Of a DNA stretch of 21,223 bases, positions 6,409 through 12,988 are shown in pieces. Each line of letters opens with the position of its first letter. Position 1 is the stretch's first letter. Below the pieces are notes generated by a model. It was given only the letters and a program-made list of their open reading frames with translations. It was not told the DNA's origin and did no database searches. The stretch is from UBA3071 sp965369635 (lineage in GTDB: Bacteria; Chloroflexota; Anaerolineae; UBA3071), in assembly GCA_965369635.1 (NCBI GenBank), contig CBDURC010000020.1, positions 1-21,223 of the forward strand, written 5' to 3'. Both the position numbers and the translations under genes were made by a program.

Positions 6409-7449
6409 TCATCCCCTGTTCCTCTCCAGATTCTTCAGCACTCGTAGGGCTCGTAGCGTCACCCACTTGCTCGGCTGGCCTCGGCGTCCGAACGATGCCC
6501 ACATGTTGCGGGGCGCATACTCCAGCGCCCAGCGCCCCTGTTCGTCCTGCTTGGCTAGCACCCGTTCGATGGCTGGCTGCAGACGAGCCTTGTCGGTCGC
6601 ACCTGCCACGATGAGCACGTCCAGCAACTCCAGTAGGTCGGATGTATAGCCGAGGGGGAAACCGAACTGGAACCACAGAGAACTCACCTCGCCCGATGTG
6701 GGGTAGTCGGCTCGCTCCGGGTCGTGGCTGAGCAGGAAGCGAACGCCCATTTCGACGGCCGTCTGCTCTGCGGATGTGCGGCGCTCCAGCGGCACGGCCA
6801 GGAGTGCGCCCAGTGCCTTGACCGCTCCCCAGGCACAGGGGAGGCCGTCGCCCATGCGCCTGGGCCGGTGACCGGAGGGCGTGCGGCCATTGAAACGGCA
6901 GCGGAATTCGTCGCGGCCGATCTGCGCCACCATCGCCGCCCGCGTGGCCCGCACGCGGTGGTCATCGGTGGTGCCGAACCAGCTCAGCGCCCGCAGCAAG
7001 TTGCCGTTCAGACAGAGGATGGCCCCCTTGGCATCCTTGGCGTCCTTACGAGCGGAGAAGCGGGCTTCGGGTACGTCAGTGCCGTGCACGGTGCCGCCAT
7101 CCAGCCGGCTGTGGGCCAGCACGTGCTCGACGGCTCGCTCCAGTGGTTCGCAACGAGGCAGGCCCAGTTGGGCCAGGAAGATGATCTGCCAGACGGTGGC
7201 CTTGTACTTGGGACTGTAGCCCGCATCGGGATGCATCCAGTACCCTTCGGGCCACTGGGCGTCGAGGATGCGTTGCACGGGGCGGAAGGTCAGGATGGCC
7301 TGCTGCGCGGCTAGCACCTCCGGATCATTGGGGGGACGGTCGAGGAGTTCCACCAGCGTGCGGTGGCGGACAGATGGGTTATCCTCCTCCAACAACCAGG
7401 GGATAGGGTCGCCATGCACGGGTTCCAGCCAGCCCTCGGTCGCCCCCAT
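6409..7449 (-). CDS. Squalene cyclase / prenyltransferase-like alpha-alpha toroid protein
   Basis: 346 residues without a signal peptide or membrane segment. The sequence has the periodic helix-hairpin pattern of terpenoid-cyclase/prenyltransferase-like toroids: VEHVLAHSRLDGGT, CLNGNLLRALSWFG, KQDEQGRWALEY and the closing SKWVTLRALRVLKNLER. I see no DxDD or other clear cyclase catalytic motif, so it may bind or process something other than a terpene; such proteins are often left uncharacterised. The start at 7449 has GGAGG 9 nt upstream. It converges on the isomerase gene, with a 63-nt gap, and diverges from the Nudix gene. A link with isoprenoid metabolism is suggested only by position. Confidence 0.6.
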   Translation of the reverse strand: MGATEGWLEPVHGDPIPWLLEEDNPSVRHRTLVELLDRPPNDPEVLAAQQAILTFRPVQRILDAQWPEGYWMHPDAGYSPKYKATVWQIIFLAQLGLPRCEPLERAVEHVLAHSRLDGGTVHGTDVPEARFSARKDAKDAKGAILCLNGNLLRALSWFGTTDDHRVRATRAAMVAQIGRDEFRCRFNGRTPSGHRPRRMGDGLPCAWGAVKALGALLAVPLERRTSAEQTAVEMGVRFLLSHDPERADYPTSGEVSSLWFQFGFPLGYTSDLLELLDVLIVAGATDKARLQPAIERVLAKQDEQGRWALEYAPRNMWASFGRRGQPSKWVTLRALRVLKNLERNRG

Positions 7450-7481
7450 CCGTAGACACCTCCGTTCGTTTCAGCAGGAGC

Positions 7482-7510
7482 ACTGTAGCACAGAGCGGCG
7501 TTCCCGTTAA
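7482..7510 (-). promoter_or_regulatory. Probable promoter of the toroid protein gene
   Basis: On the minus strand TTAACG (7505-7510), 17-nt spacer, TACAGT (7482-7487), about 33 nt before the ATG at 7449. Both boxes are moderate matches. Confidence 0.45.
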
Positions 7511-7565
7511 GCGAACCGCACTCTGTCAAGCGTGGACATCCGTCAAGTCTGTGAGGCAAGCCTAT

Positions 7566-8120
7566 ATGCACGTCGAATACAACTTCTGCCCCAATTGTGC
7601 CCAACCGCTGGAAGATCGGGAACTCTTCGGCCGCCTGCGGCGAGCCTGTTCTCGCTGCGGCTTCGTCTACTTCATTGAGCCCAAGGTTGCAGTGGGCGTC
7701 CTGGTAGAAGATGATCAGGGCCGCGTGCTGCTGGTGCGGCGAGCCGTCATGCCCCGCCTGGGTCTGTGGGCCTTCCCCGGGGGCTTCATGGACTACGACG
7801 AAGAGCCGCGTGCCGCCGCCCGGCGCGAAGTCGAGGAGGAAACCGGATTGCAGGCGCGGATAGAAGGTGTCCTGGACATTGCCTCCTTGGGCAGTGAAGA
7901 CCTGAGGCGCGGCGTCATCATTTTCTTCAGCGGCCGACCTACGGGCGGCACGCTGCAGCCCGGCGACGACGTAAGCGAGGCACGCTGGTTCGCTACCAAC
8001 GAGATCCCCTTCGATGATTTGGCCTTTTCGGGCATCAAACGCCTTCTGGAGGGATGGCAACAGGGGAGCGTTCGGGATGCAGGTCTGAGGCAAGGAGAGG
8101 AAGAGGGCAAGCGACAGTGA
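7566..8120 (+). CDS. Nudix hydrolase with N-terminal zinc ribbon (NudC-like)
   Basis: 184-residue soluble hydrolase of nucleoside diphosphates linked to another moiety. An N-terminal zinc ribbon (C8-x2-C11 and C28-x2-C31) is followed by the Nudix fold and a complete Nudix box at about 73-95: GFMDYDEEPRAAARREVEEE followed by TGL, with the REVxEExG metal-binding core intact. The zinc ribbon plus Nudix arrangement resembles NADH pyrophosphatase and ADP-ribose pyrophosphatase groups; the NudC SQPWPFPxS tail signature is absent, so the substrate is open. The start at 7566 is chosen because GTGAGG precedes it by about 9 nt and the zinc ribbon begins directly after; an upstream in-frame GTG at 7551 is less likely. 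The tail (GLRQGEEEGKRQ) is low complexity and merges into a purine-rich repeat. Confidence 0.9.
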   Translation: MHVEYNFCPNCAQPLEDRELFGRLRRACSRCGFVYFIEPKVAVGVLVEDDQGRVLLVRRAVMPRLGLWAFPGGFMDYDEEPRAAARREVEEETGLQARIEGVLDIASLGSEDLRRGVIIFFSGRPTGGTLQPGDDVSEARWFATNEIPFDDLAFSGIKRLLEGWQQGSVRDAGLRQGEEEGKRQ

Positions 8121-8200
8121 GGCAAGAGGACGGGGAGACAAGAAGCGATGGGGACCTTCTCCTTGTCTGTTTGTCTCCTGGCTTCCTTGTCACCTGGTCT
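8121..8200. repeat. Purine-rich repeat with inverted arms between convergent genes
   Basis: Immediately after the Nudix stop the plus strand has a GGAGACAA-type tract (8134-8141), and its complement TTGTCTCC lies at 8171-8178, giving an 8-bp stem with a 29-nt loop. It belongs to the same sequence family as 6310-6357 and may serve as a bidirectional terminator for the converging genes. Confidence 0.5.
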
Positions 8201-8607
8201 CAGGCATCTGGCCCGTTTGCTTCTCCCTCCCCAGGCTCTGCCTCATCGGCTGGTTCTGCCTGCCACGAGGCGACCAGCCTGCTGAGCCCGCGGTTGATCT
8301 CCTGCAAGCCTTTCACCAGGCCGGCCCGGATGTCCTGAACGGGCTCGCTCTCGCGGGCAGTCTCCGCTGCCTGTTTGATGTCCGTCTTAAGTCCTTGGAG
8401 GACTTCGCTCCGACGGGCCCTCTGCACCGCCTCCTCGACCTGATCGCCCAGCGCTTCCAGCCCCTCGCTGATCTCTCGCTGCAATTCCTGGCGTTCTTCG
8501 CTCCCCCAGGCACCCCTTAGCGTAGCACTCAGTTGGCGGCCCAGTTCACTCAGTTCCTCGACGATGGTTCGTTCACCAACGCTCTCGCTCTTTGCTTCTT
8601 CGGTCAT
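8200..8607 (-). CDS. Small acidic helical protein of unknown function
   Basis: 135 residues, rich in Glu, Gln, Ala and Arg, with heptad-like spacing from about 15 to 110 that predicts long amphipathic helices or a coiled coil (VEELSELGRQLSATL, EISEGLEALGDQVEEAV). The C-terminal 20 residues are disordered and acidic (EPADEAEPGEGEANGPDA). No membrane segment or enzyme motif. The start at 8607 has a perfect AGGAGG about 6 nt upstream, and this site abuts the stop codon of the zinc-ribbon gene (8621), so the two are almost certainly co-transcribed and perhaps translationally coupled. I do not recognise a named family; the real protein is supported by the strong ribosome site and operon position. 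Confidence 0.75.
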   Translation of the reverse strand: MTEEAKSESVGERTIVEELSELGRQLSATLRGAWGSEERQELQREISEGLEALGDQVEEAVQRARRSEVLQGLKTDIKQAAETARESEPVQDIRAGLVKGLQEINRGLSRLVASWQAEPADEAEPGEGEANGPDA

Positions 8608-8620
8608 GACAAGTCCTCCT

Positions 8621-9319
8621 TCATCCCGCCCAAAGCACCCGCCCACAACTGGAGCAGAGGCAAACATCCTGGCCGTATTTCACTCGCTGCGCTTCTCCTG
8701 TGGGCAATGCCATACCACACGCCTGACAGGCACCGTTCCCCAGCAAGGCCACCGGGCGCCCCGCCTTGCGCCGGCGCAGATCCTCGTACAACCGGAGATT
8801 CGCGCCCGCTGTCGTCGCCTGCTCTTGCCGCTGAGTCAGCAACTGCCTGCGTCGCGCTTGCAGTTCCGTCTGTTCGGCCAGCAGAGCTTCCTGAGCAGCT
8901 TGCCACGCTTCGCTCACGCGAGCCAGCCTGTCCTGTCGGGTAGCGTATACTTCCTCAAATTGCTCCACTTGGAGCATAGCCTCCAGCAAGGCATCCTCCA
9001 TGGCTACCAGTCGCCGCCGCAGACTGTGCAGTTCCTCTTGCAGGTTCTTCAGCTCCTTGGGATTGCGCACCCGACCGGCGTAGAGCCGATCCTTTCTTGC
9101 CTTGATCTTGCTGTTCAGTCCCTTGACTTCCAGCTCCCGCTGGCGCAGCATGACCTGCCAGCGCTGGAGTTCAGCCTCGGTGAAATGCACCGCCTGTCGG
9201 GCAATTTGCAGCTCTTCCGTCTCCCCCAAGTTCGCTGCGATCTCCCCCAACCGCCGCCCAACTGCGGCAAGGCTCATGTCGATCTCCTGCAACCGATACA
9301 ACTGCTGAGCTGGGTGCAT
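8621..9319 (-). CDS. C4-type zinc ribbon / coiled-coil protein (zf-RING_7, DUF164 family)
   Basis: 232 residues: a long antiparallel coiled coil (about 1-170) followed by a C-terminal zinc ribbon with CQACG near 197 and CSSCGRVLW at the end. The family hallmark KARKDRLYAGRVRNPKELKN sits near 74. Proteins of this family occur widely in bacteria; a nucleic-acid or secretion-chaperone role has been proposed for relatives but no general function is settled. The start at 9319 has AGGAGG 9 nt upstream. The 5' region holds a promoter (9502-9530) and a terminator-like hairpin (9344-9389) placed just before the ribosome site, so expression may be controlled by attenuation, or a separate small RNA lies there. 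The small helical gene follows 13 nt downstream. Confidence 0.88.
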   Translation of the reverse strand: MHPAQQLYRLQEIDMSLAAVGRRLGEIAANLGETEELQIARQAVHFTEAELQRWQVMLRQRELEVKGLNSKIKARKDRLYAGRVRNPKELKNLQEELHSLRRRLVAMEDALLEAMLQVEQFEEVYATRQDRLARVSEAWQAAQEALLAEQTELQARRRQLLTQRQEQATTAGANLRLYEDLRRRKAGRPVALLGNGACQACGMALPTGEAQRVKYGQDVCLCSSCGRVLWAG

Positions 9320-9343
9320 GACCCTGCGCCTCCTCTGTCTCAG

Positions 9344-9389
9344 AAAAGTGAACAGGAGCCCACGCCCCAGGCGCGAGCTCCTGGTTCAC
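9344..9389 (-). terminator. Intrinsic terminator in front of the zinc-ribbon gene
   Basis: On the minus strand a long hairpin: GTGAAC (9384-9389) pairs with GTTCAC (9348-9353), AGGAGC (9377-9382) pairs with GCTCCT (9354-9359), and a further GCGCC/GGCGT-type inner stem closes the loop. It is followed at once by TTTTCT. This is a textbook intrinsic terminator shape, unusual in lying only about 25 nt before a start codon. Confidence 0.75.
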
Positions 9390-9496
9390 AGCCAACCGGA
9401 TGGCTGGCAGGCGATGGCCGGCCCAGGCGGTTCGCCGTCCACCAGGCTGACACATCGCACACCGCCCTCTTGATCTGCACTCTTCGGCTCATCACT
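9344..9496 (-). ncRNA. Candidate leader RNA or small RNA (about 150 nt)
   Basis: The interval is defined by a good promoter (start site expected near 9495) and the terminator at 9344-9389, giving a discrete transcript of roughly 150 nt. It contains a second clear hairpin CAGCCA / TGGCTG (9389-9394 with 9401-9406) and a GGCG-AAC-CGCC element. I cannot match it to RNase P, 6S, SRP or tmRNA from their conserved cores. A near-leaderless ATG at 9492 opens a 50-codon frame with adjacent Trp17-Trp18 whose stop lies right after the U-tract; this may be chance. It is either an attenuator for the zinc-ribbon gene or an independent RNA. Confidence 0.5.
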
Positions 9497-9501
9497 TCGG
9501 C

Positions 9502-9530
9502 ATTGTAGCACAGGACGGGCCTGCAGGCAA
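9502..9530 (-). promoter_or_regulatory. Promoter of the zinc-ribbon leader transcript
   Basis: On the minus strand TTGCCT (9525-9530), 17-nt spacer, TACAAT (9502-9507). It diverges from the plus-strand promoter at 9541-9569. Confidence 0.65.
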
Positions 9531-9540
9531 AGCGCCGACT

Positions 9541-9569
9541 TTGCCCAAAAACGCGATGGAAGCTATAAT
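9541..9569 (+). promoter_or_regulatory. Promoter of the double-zinc-ribbon membrane protein gene
   Basis: TTGCCC (9541-9546), 17-nt spacer and a perfect TATAAT (9564-9569). The start codon at 9594 follows after a strong AAAGGAG site, leaving a short leader of about 18 nt. Confidence 0.75.
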
Positions 9570-9593
9570 CGTAACAGAAAGGAGTGTTACCGT

Positions 9594-10094
9594 ATGCCAA
9601 CAGAGATACTGAACAACATCGGGATTGTTCTGCAAGTGATCGTGGCCCTGTGCGGCGCGTTTCTACTGGCCTTCTGGCTGAGCATGGTTATCTGGACCTA
9701 CCGCGACATCCGCTCCCGTTCTCGGGACATCTTTGCCGCGATACTGGCGGCGCTGATGGTGCTTCTTTTCGGCCCTATCGGTCTTCTTCTGTACCTGTTC
9801 CTGCGCCCGCGGGAGACGCTGGCTGAAGCCTACGACCGCGCGTTGGAAGAAGAAGCTCTGCTGCGGGAAATCGAGGAGCGGGTGGTGTGTCCCACGTGCG
9901 GGCAGCCGACGCAGCCTGACTGGATGCTCTGCCCTCAGTGTCACACCCAGTTGAAGAAGCCGTGCGCAGAGTGCGAGCGGCTGCTGGAGATGGAATGGCG
10001 GCTCTGTCCCTACTGCGGCAGTGCACCGTCAGTGCCCGTACTCACCACACAGGTCAAACCAATGGTGGAGCAGGTCGCAGCCAGCGAGACCTGA
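9594..10094 (+). CDS. Two-TM membrane protein with a double zinc ribbon
   Basis: 166 residues. Membrane segments at about 8-34 and 46-70 end in FGPIGLLLYLFLRP, a shape shared with PLDc_N-type small membrane proteins. A helical linker (75-97) leads to a cytosolic double zinc ribbon: C99-x2-C102 with C113-x2-C116, and C124-x2-C127 with C138-x2-C141. Zinc ribbons of this kind usually mediate protein or nucleic-acid contacts; no partner can be named. ATG at 9594 has AAAGGAG 9 nt upstream and a good promoter. It is followed by a 10-bp inverted repeat and then the next membrane-anchored gene on the same strand. Confidence 0.85.
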   Translation: MPTEILNNIGIVLQVIVALCGAFLLAFWLSMVIWTYRDIRSRSRDIFAAILAALMVLLFGPIGLLLYLFLRPRETLAEAYDRALEEEALLREIEERVVCPTCGQPTQPDWMLCPQCHTQLKKPCAECERLLEMEWRLCPYCGSAPSVPVLTTQVKPMVEQVAASET

Positions 10095-10101
10095 CGGAAC
10101 A

Positions 10102-10143
10102 CGAAGCACGCAGAGCGAGCTTCCTCCTATGTTGCGTGTTTCG
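10102..10143 (+). terminator. Inverted repeat after the zinc-ribbon membrane gene
   Basis: CGAAGCACGC (10102-10111) pairs with GCGTGTTTCG (10134-10143) over 10 positions with one G-U, loop 22 nt, 8 nt past the stop codon. It lacks a U-tract, so it may be a weak terminator or a 3'-end protecting stem. Confidence 0.4.
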
Positions 10144-10187
10144 CGATGACCTGACCCTGTAGCCGCAAGCATGTACGGAGAGAACCG

Positions 10188-11504
10188 ATGAGACGCAGAC
10201 GTTCTGGCCTGCTCACTTTTCTGCTGGTCGCCGCGGTGTTGCTGGCGGTGGTAGGCGTGATCCTGGTGAGTGTGTACCTCTACCTGAGGGGAAGCACTGA
10301 TCTGCCGACGGCGCTGCCTCAGGAGCCTTGGGCTGCCGTGGAGGTGGAAGTAATCTCCCCTCCGCTGGCGTTGCGCACGTTGGCTGGCGAGGAGGAGGTG
10401 GACACAGTGCGAACGGCGCTCTCCGTCGGCGACCTGGATAGTGCCTATGCCACGCTGGTGTTCAGCTCTTCGCTGAGCGACGCCAAGCGGACTGGTCACC
10501 TATTGCTGCTGGCCCAGCACTACATCAGTGCCGAACAGGGGGAGAAGGCCGCCGTCTGCCTCCAGCAGGTGCACTCGCTGATCGTTCTTAGCCCTCTGCT
10601 CTCGGACGCGGCGCGAGGGGATGCGGCACTACAAGCGGCCTCCATCTGGCACACCCTTGGGCGCGAAGACGCCGCACGGCTGAGCCTGGCGCAAGCGGAG
10701 GTCGTGGCTGAGCAGAGCGATTTTCTGCGGCCAGCGCAGCGGCGCGACCTGTGGCAGCGGCTGGCGCCCGCGTATGGGGAGCTGGAGGATGCGGAGAAGG
10801 CGGCAGCAGCCCAACAGGCGGCGGACGGGCGGCGTGACCAGCCGGCTCAGGCAGCCTCTGCACCACTGCTCCCCGGGTTCCTTGGGGATCTGCTTCTTTC
10901 ACAAGAGGTCGAGGACATGCGCTCAGCCCGGCAACAGCGGACGGTGACACTGATCGAGCAGTGGATTGCTCTGGAGGGGGACGACGTGGCACCTGAAGTG
11001 GCCGATCTGGCCGAGTTCCTGCGGCGCGAGGATGCAGCCCGCATGGCTTACTTCGATCAAGTAACTGCCACAGAGCCTCAATTGGCGGTTCAAGCGGCGG
11101 CGGCTTGGGAGCGAGCAGCGTGGCTGACACTCAAGTACCGTATCGCCCGTGGTGGTTTTGGCCTGTCCCTCGTGCCGGAGTGGGAGGAGAATGCGCCGCT
11201 CATCCGCACCGAACTGGTCAAGGCCTACGAGGCCCTGTTCCAATTGTACGGCGATCAGGCCACAGCGCTGCCCTCGGCCACTGACGTTGACCAGGCAGGG
11301 GTGGAGCTGTTGCGGCAGGAGATCCTACTGGGGCAACTCGAACTGTACCCGGACTATCCTGAGGACCAGCTTGTGAAGAGGCTGCAAGAGGCACAGGAAC
11401 GACTGCGGGCGACGCGTCGCCGAGGCTTCTGGGTCTCTTCATACGTCGAGGATGGCAAGCGTTTCTTCACGCTGGTGGATCAGACAGCCGATACCAAATC
11501 TTGA
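10188..11504 (+). CDS. Membrane-anchored helical-repeat protein of unknown function
   Basis: 438 residues: a positive N-terminus (MRRRRSG), one membrane helix at about 8-34 and a long outer domain. The outer domain is alpha-helical and Ala/Glu/Gln/Leu rich, with TPR-like stretches such as GDLDSAYATLVFSSSLSDAK, LLLAQHYISAEQGEKAAVCL and ASIWHTLGREDAARLSLAQA, suggesting a TPR-like scaffold. No catalytic motif seen. ATG at 10188 has GGAG 8 nt upstream. Its TGA stop overlaps the -35 box of the riboswitch promoter, so the next unit begins exactly at its end. It probably shares the transcript starting near 9576. Not recognised as a named family. Confidence 0.8.
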   Translation: MRRRRSGLLTFLLVAAVLLAVVGVILVSVYLYLRGSTDLPTALPQEPWAAVEVEVISPPLALRTLAGEEEVDTVRTALSVGDLDSAYATLVFSSSLSDAKRTGHLLLLAQHYISAEQGEKAAVCLQQVHSLIVLSPLLSDAARGDAALQAASIWHTLGREDAARLSLAQAEVVAEQSDFLRPAQRRDLWQRLAPAYGELEDAEKAAAAQQAADGRRDQPAQAASAPLLPGFLGDLLLSQEVEDMRSARQQRTVTLIEQWIALEGDDVAPEVADLAEFLRREDAARMAYFDQVTATEPQLAVQAAAAWERAAWLTLKYRIARGGFGLSLVPEWEENAPLIRTELVKAYEALFQLYGDQATALPSATDVDQAGVELLRQEILLGQLELYPDYPEDQLVKRLQEAQERLRATRRRGFWVSSYVEDGKRFFTLVDQTADTKS

Positions 11505-11528
11505 CATACTTCCGAAACGTGCTATAAT
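11501..11528 (+). promoter_or_regulatory. Promoter of the FMN-riboswitch transcript
   Basis: Perfect TTGACA (11501-11506), 16-nt spacer, perfect TATAAT (11523-11528). It lies about 22 nt upstream of the riboswitch P1 stem. Confidence 0.85.
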
Positions 11529-11549
11529 TCGCAACAAGTCAGAAAGCAT

Positions 11550-11752
11550 GACCTTCGGGGCGGGGTGAGGCTGCAAACGAACAGAAGCCAATTCCCGACC
11601 GGCGGTAGGGTGGTCTGCGGACCATCGAGCCCGCGAGCCGCGATGGCGGCAGATCCGGTGCGAGCCACGGCTGGCAGGACGCATGAATGGATAGTCCTGT
11701 GAAACCAGGCTTCAGTCCGGGGCCGACGGTATAGTCCGGATGGTAGAAGGTC
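11550..11752 (+). promoter_or_regulatory. FMN riboswitch (RFN element)
   Basis: Carries the conserved RFN blocks in order: ccttcggggcggggtgag, ttcccgaccggcggta, agcccgcgagcc, gatccggtg, ccggggccgacggtatagtc and cggatggtagaaggtc. P1 is GACCTTC (11550-11556) with GAAGGTC (11746-11752). Two variable parts are longer than in the compact consensus: the P2 loop carries a GGCT...AGCC extension, and about 50 nt with its own CAGGAC/GTCCTG hairpin sits between gatccggtg and ccggggccgac. It binds FMN and normally turns off flavin synthesis or uptake genes; downstream lies the flavin-transport lipoprotein gene. Confidence 0.95.
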
Positions 11753-11797
11753 GAAGGCAACAGGACGGCAGCCATTCGTCCGCTTGCCAAGTGTCTA

Positions 11798-11841
11798 ACG
11801 TCCCCGAAGGTCCTCCCGACCAACGGGGATGTTTCGCGTTT
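11798..11841 (+). terminator. Riboswitch expression platform (terminator)
   Basis: ACGTCCCCG (11798-11806) pairs with CGGGGATGT (11824-11832), with an inner GGTC/GACC stem, followed by TTCGCGTTT. The 5' arm contains GAAGGTC, the same 7 nt as the riboswitch P1 3' strand, so the P1 5' strand could pair with it when FMN is absent and release the terminator. Confidence 0.6.
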
Positions 11842-11894
11842 GCTGACCGGTCACCAATACCCAATATCCAATACCCCCTGAGGAGATCAAGATC

Positions 11895-12914
11895 ATGCTC
11901 AATAGAGCACTCACCGCTGCGCTCGTCGCGATCTTGCTGGCAACCGCCTGCGCACCGCCGACGCCAATGCCAATCGAGTCCGTACCACCGACAACTGAGC
12001 CCATTCCCATCACCCTGGCCATGGGCTACATTCCTAGCGTGCAATTCGCTCCGTTCTACGTAGCTTTGGAGAAGGGCTACTTCGCCGAGGAGGGGCTGGA
12101 GGTTACCTTCCGCTACGGCTTCGAGACCGATCTCATCAAGCTGGTGGGGACGGACGAGTTACAGTTCATGATCGGCAGCGGCGAGGAGGTGATCCTGGCA
12201 CAGGCGCAGGGGCTGCCGGTGACCTACGTCATGCGCTGGTATCGCCGGTTCCCCGTGGTGGTCTTCGCCCTCAAGGACACAGGGCTGGACTCGGCCAAGG
12301 CGCTGGAAGGCAAACGGGTGGGCATTCCGGGACTCTTCGGAGCCAGCTACGTCGGCTGGAAGGCATTGGTCTACGCTGCCGGCCTGGACGAGAGCAGCGT
12401 CAAGCTGGAGAGTATCGGCTTCACGCAGGCGGCTGCGGTCAGCGAGGGACGAGTGGACGCCGCGCTCGACTACTCGGTGAGCGGGCCGGTGCAGTTACCT
12501 CTGGCAGGCAAAGAGGTGGATGTCATCTACATCGCCGATGTGATTGACCTGCCCTCTAACGGGATCATCACCAACGAACAGACGATCGCTGATCAGCCGG
12601 AACTGGTGCAGGCGCTGGTACACGCTGCGTTGCGCGGCCTGCGCGACACGCTGGCCGACCCCGACGAGGCGTTCGCCCTCAGCCTGCAGCAGGTGCCCGA
12701 GGCTGGTGGCGACAACGAAGCGGTCAGCCGCGCCATCTTCGATGAAGTGCTTAGCCTCTGGCGCACGGGGGAGGGAGAGCAGCTCGGCGCATCGGACCCA
12801 GAGATCTGGGCCGAAGCCGCCCGCTTTATGCTCGAGATGGGTTTGGTTGAAGTAGAAGTGCCTGCAGGCGAGCTGTTCACGAATCGGTTTGTTCAGGACG
12901 CTGGCGGTGGGTAG
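11895..12914 (+). CDS. ribY: Riboflavin ABC transporter substrate-binding lipoprotein (RibY-like, NMT1/ThiY fold)
   Basis: 339-residue lipoprotein: signal peptide 1-18 ending in a lipobox-like LATAC (Cys19), a Thr/Pro-rich linker, then an NMT1/ThiY-type periplasmic-binding fold beginning ITLAMGYIPSVQFAPFYVALEKGYF. The core holds GTDELQFMIGSGEEVILAQAQG and KALEGKRVGIPGLFGASYVGWKAL, typical of this family, which covers thiamine-precursor, sulfonate and riboflavin binders. The FMN riboswitch directly upstream makes riboflavin the most likely ligand, matching the RibXY transporters known in Chloroflexota. ATG at 11895 has GAGGAG 9 nt upstream. An ATPase gene follows, but no RibX-type permease is found. 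The assignment rests mainly on the riboswitch. Confidence 0.85.
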   Translation: MLNRALTAALVAILLATACAPPTPMPIESVPPTTEPIPITLAMGYIPSVQFAPFYVALEKGYFAEEGLEVTFRYGFETDLIKLVGTDELQFMIGSGEEVILAQAQGLPVTYVMRWYRRFPVVVFALKDTGLDSAKALEGKRVGIPGLFGASYVGWKALVYAAGLDESSVKLESIGFTQAAAVSEGRVDAALDYSVSGPVQLPLAGKEVDVIYIADVIDLPSNGIITNEQTIADQPELVQALVHAALRGLRDTLADPDEAFALSLQQVPEAGGDNEAVSRAIFDEVLSLWRTGEGEQLGASDPEIWAEAARFMLEMGLVEVEVPAGELFTNRFVQDAGGG

Positions 12915-12960
12915 GGAGACGAGGGAACGAAGGGAAACAAGGGAAACAGGGGAAATGAGG
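12914..12960 (+). repeat. Purine-rich low-complexity repeat
   Basis: Iterated gaggga/gggaaaca units start exactly at the ribY stop codon. Same family as 6310-6357. It fills the gap before the ABC ATPase gene. Confidence 0.7.
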
Positions 12961-12988
12961 GGTCTGAGGGCACTGAGGGGAGAAGCTC

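Noticed and set aside
9344..9496. RNase P RNA, 6S RNA, SRP RNA or tmRNA
   Set aside because: I looked for the conserved RNase P core (GAGGAAAGTCC), the SRP GGAAGC loop and tRNA-like ends; none is present, and the length is short for RNase P or tmRNA.
8564..9508. 314-residue plus-strand frame opposite the zinc-ribbon genes
   Set aside because: It is a shadow of the minus-strand coiled-coil and zinc-ribbon genes, which have family motifs and strong ribosome sites.
9340..9600. 86-residue minus-strand frame covering the leader region
   Set aside because: It runs through a promoter and a terminator hairpin. Only the inner 50-codon part starting at 9492 is kept as a speculative leader peptide.
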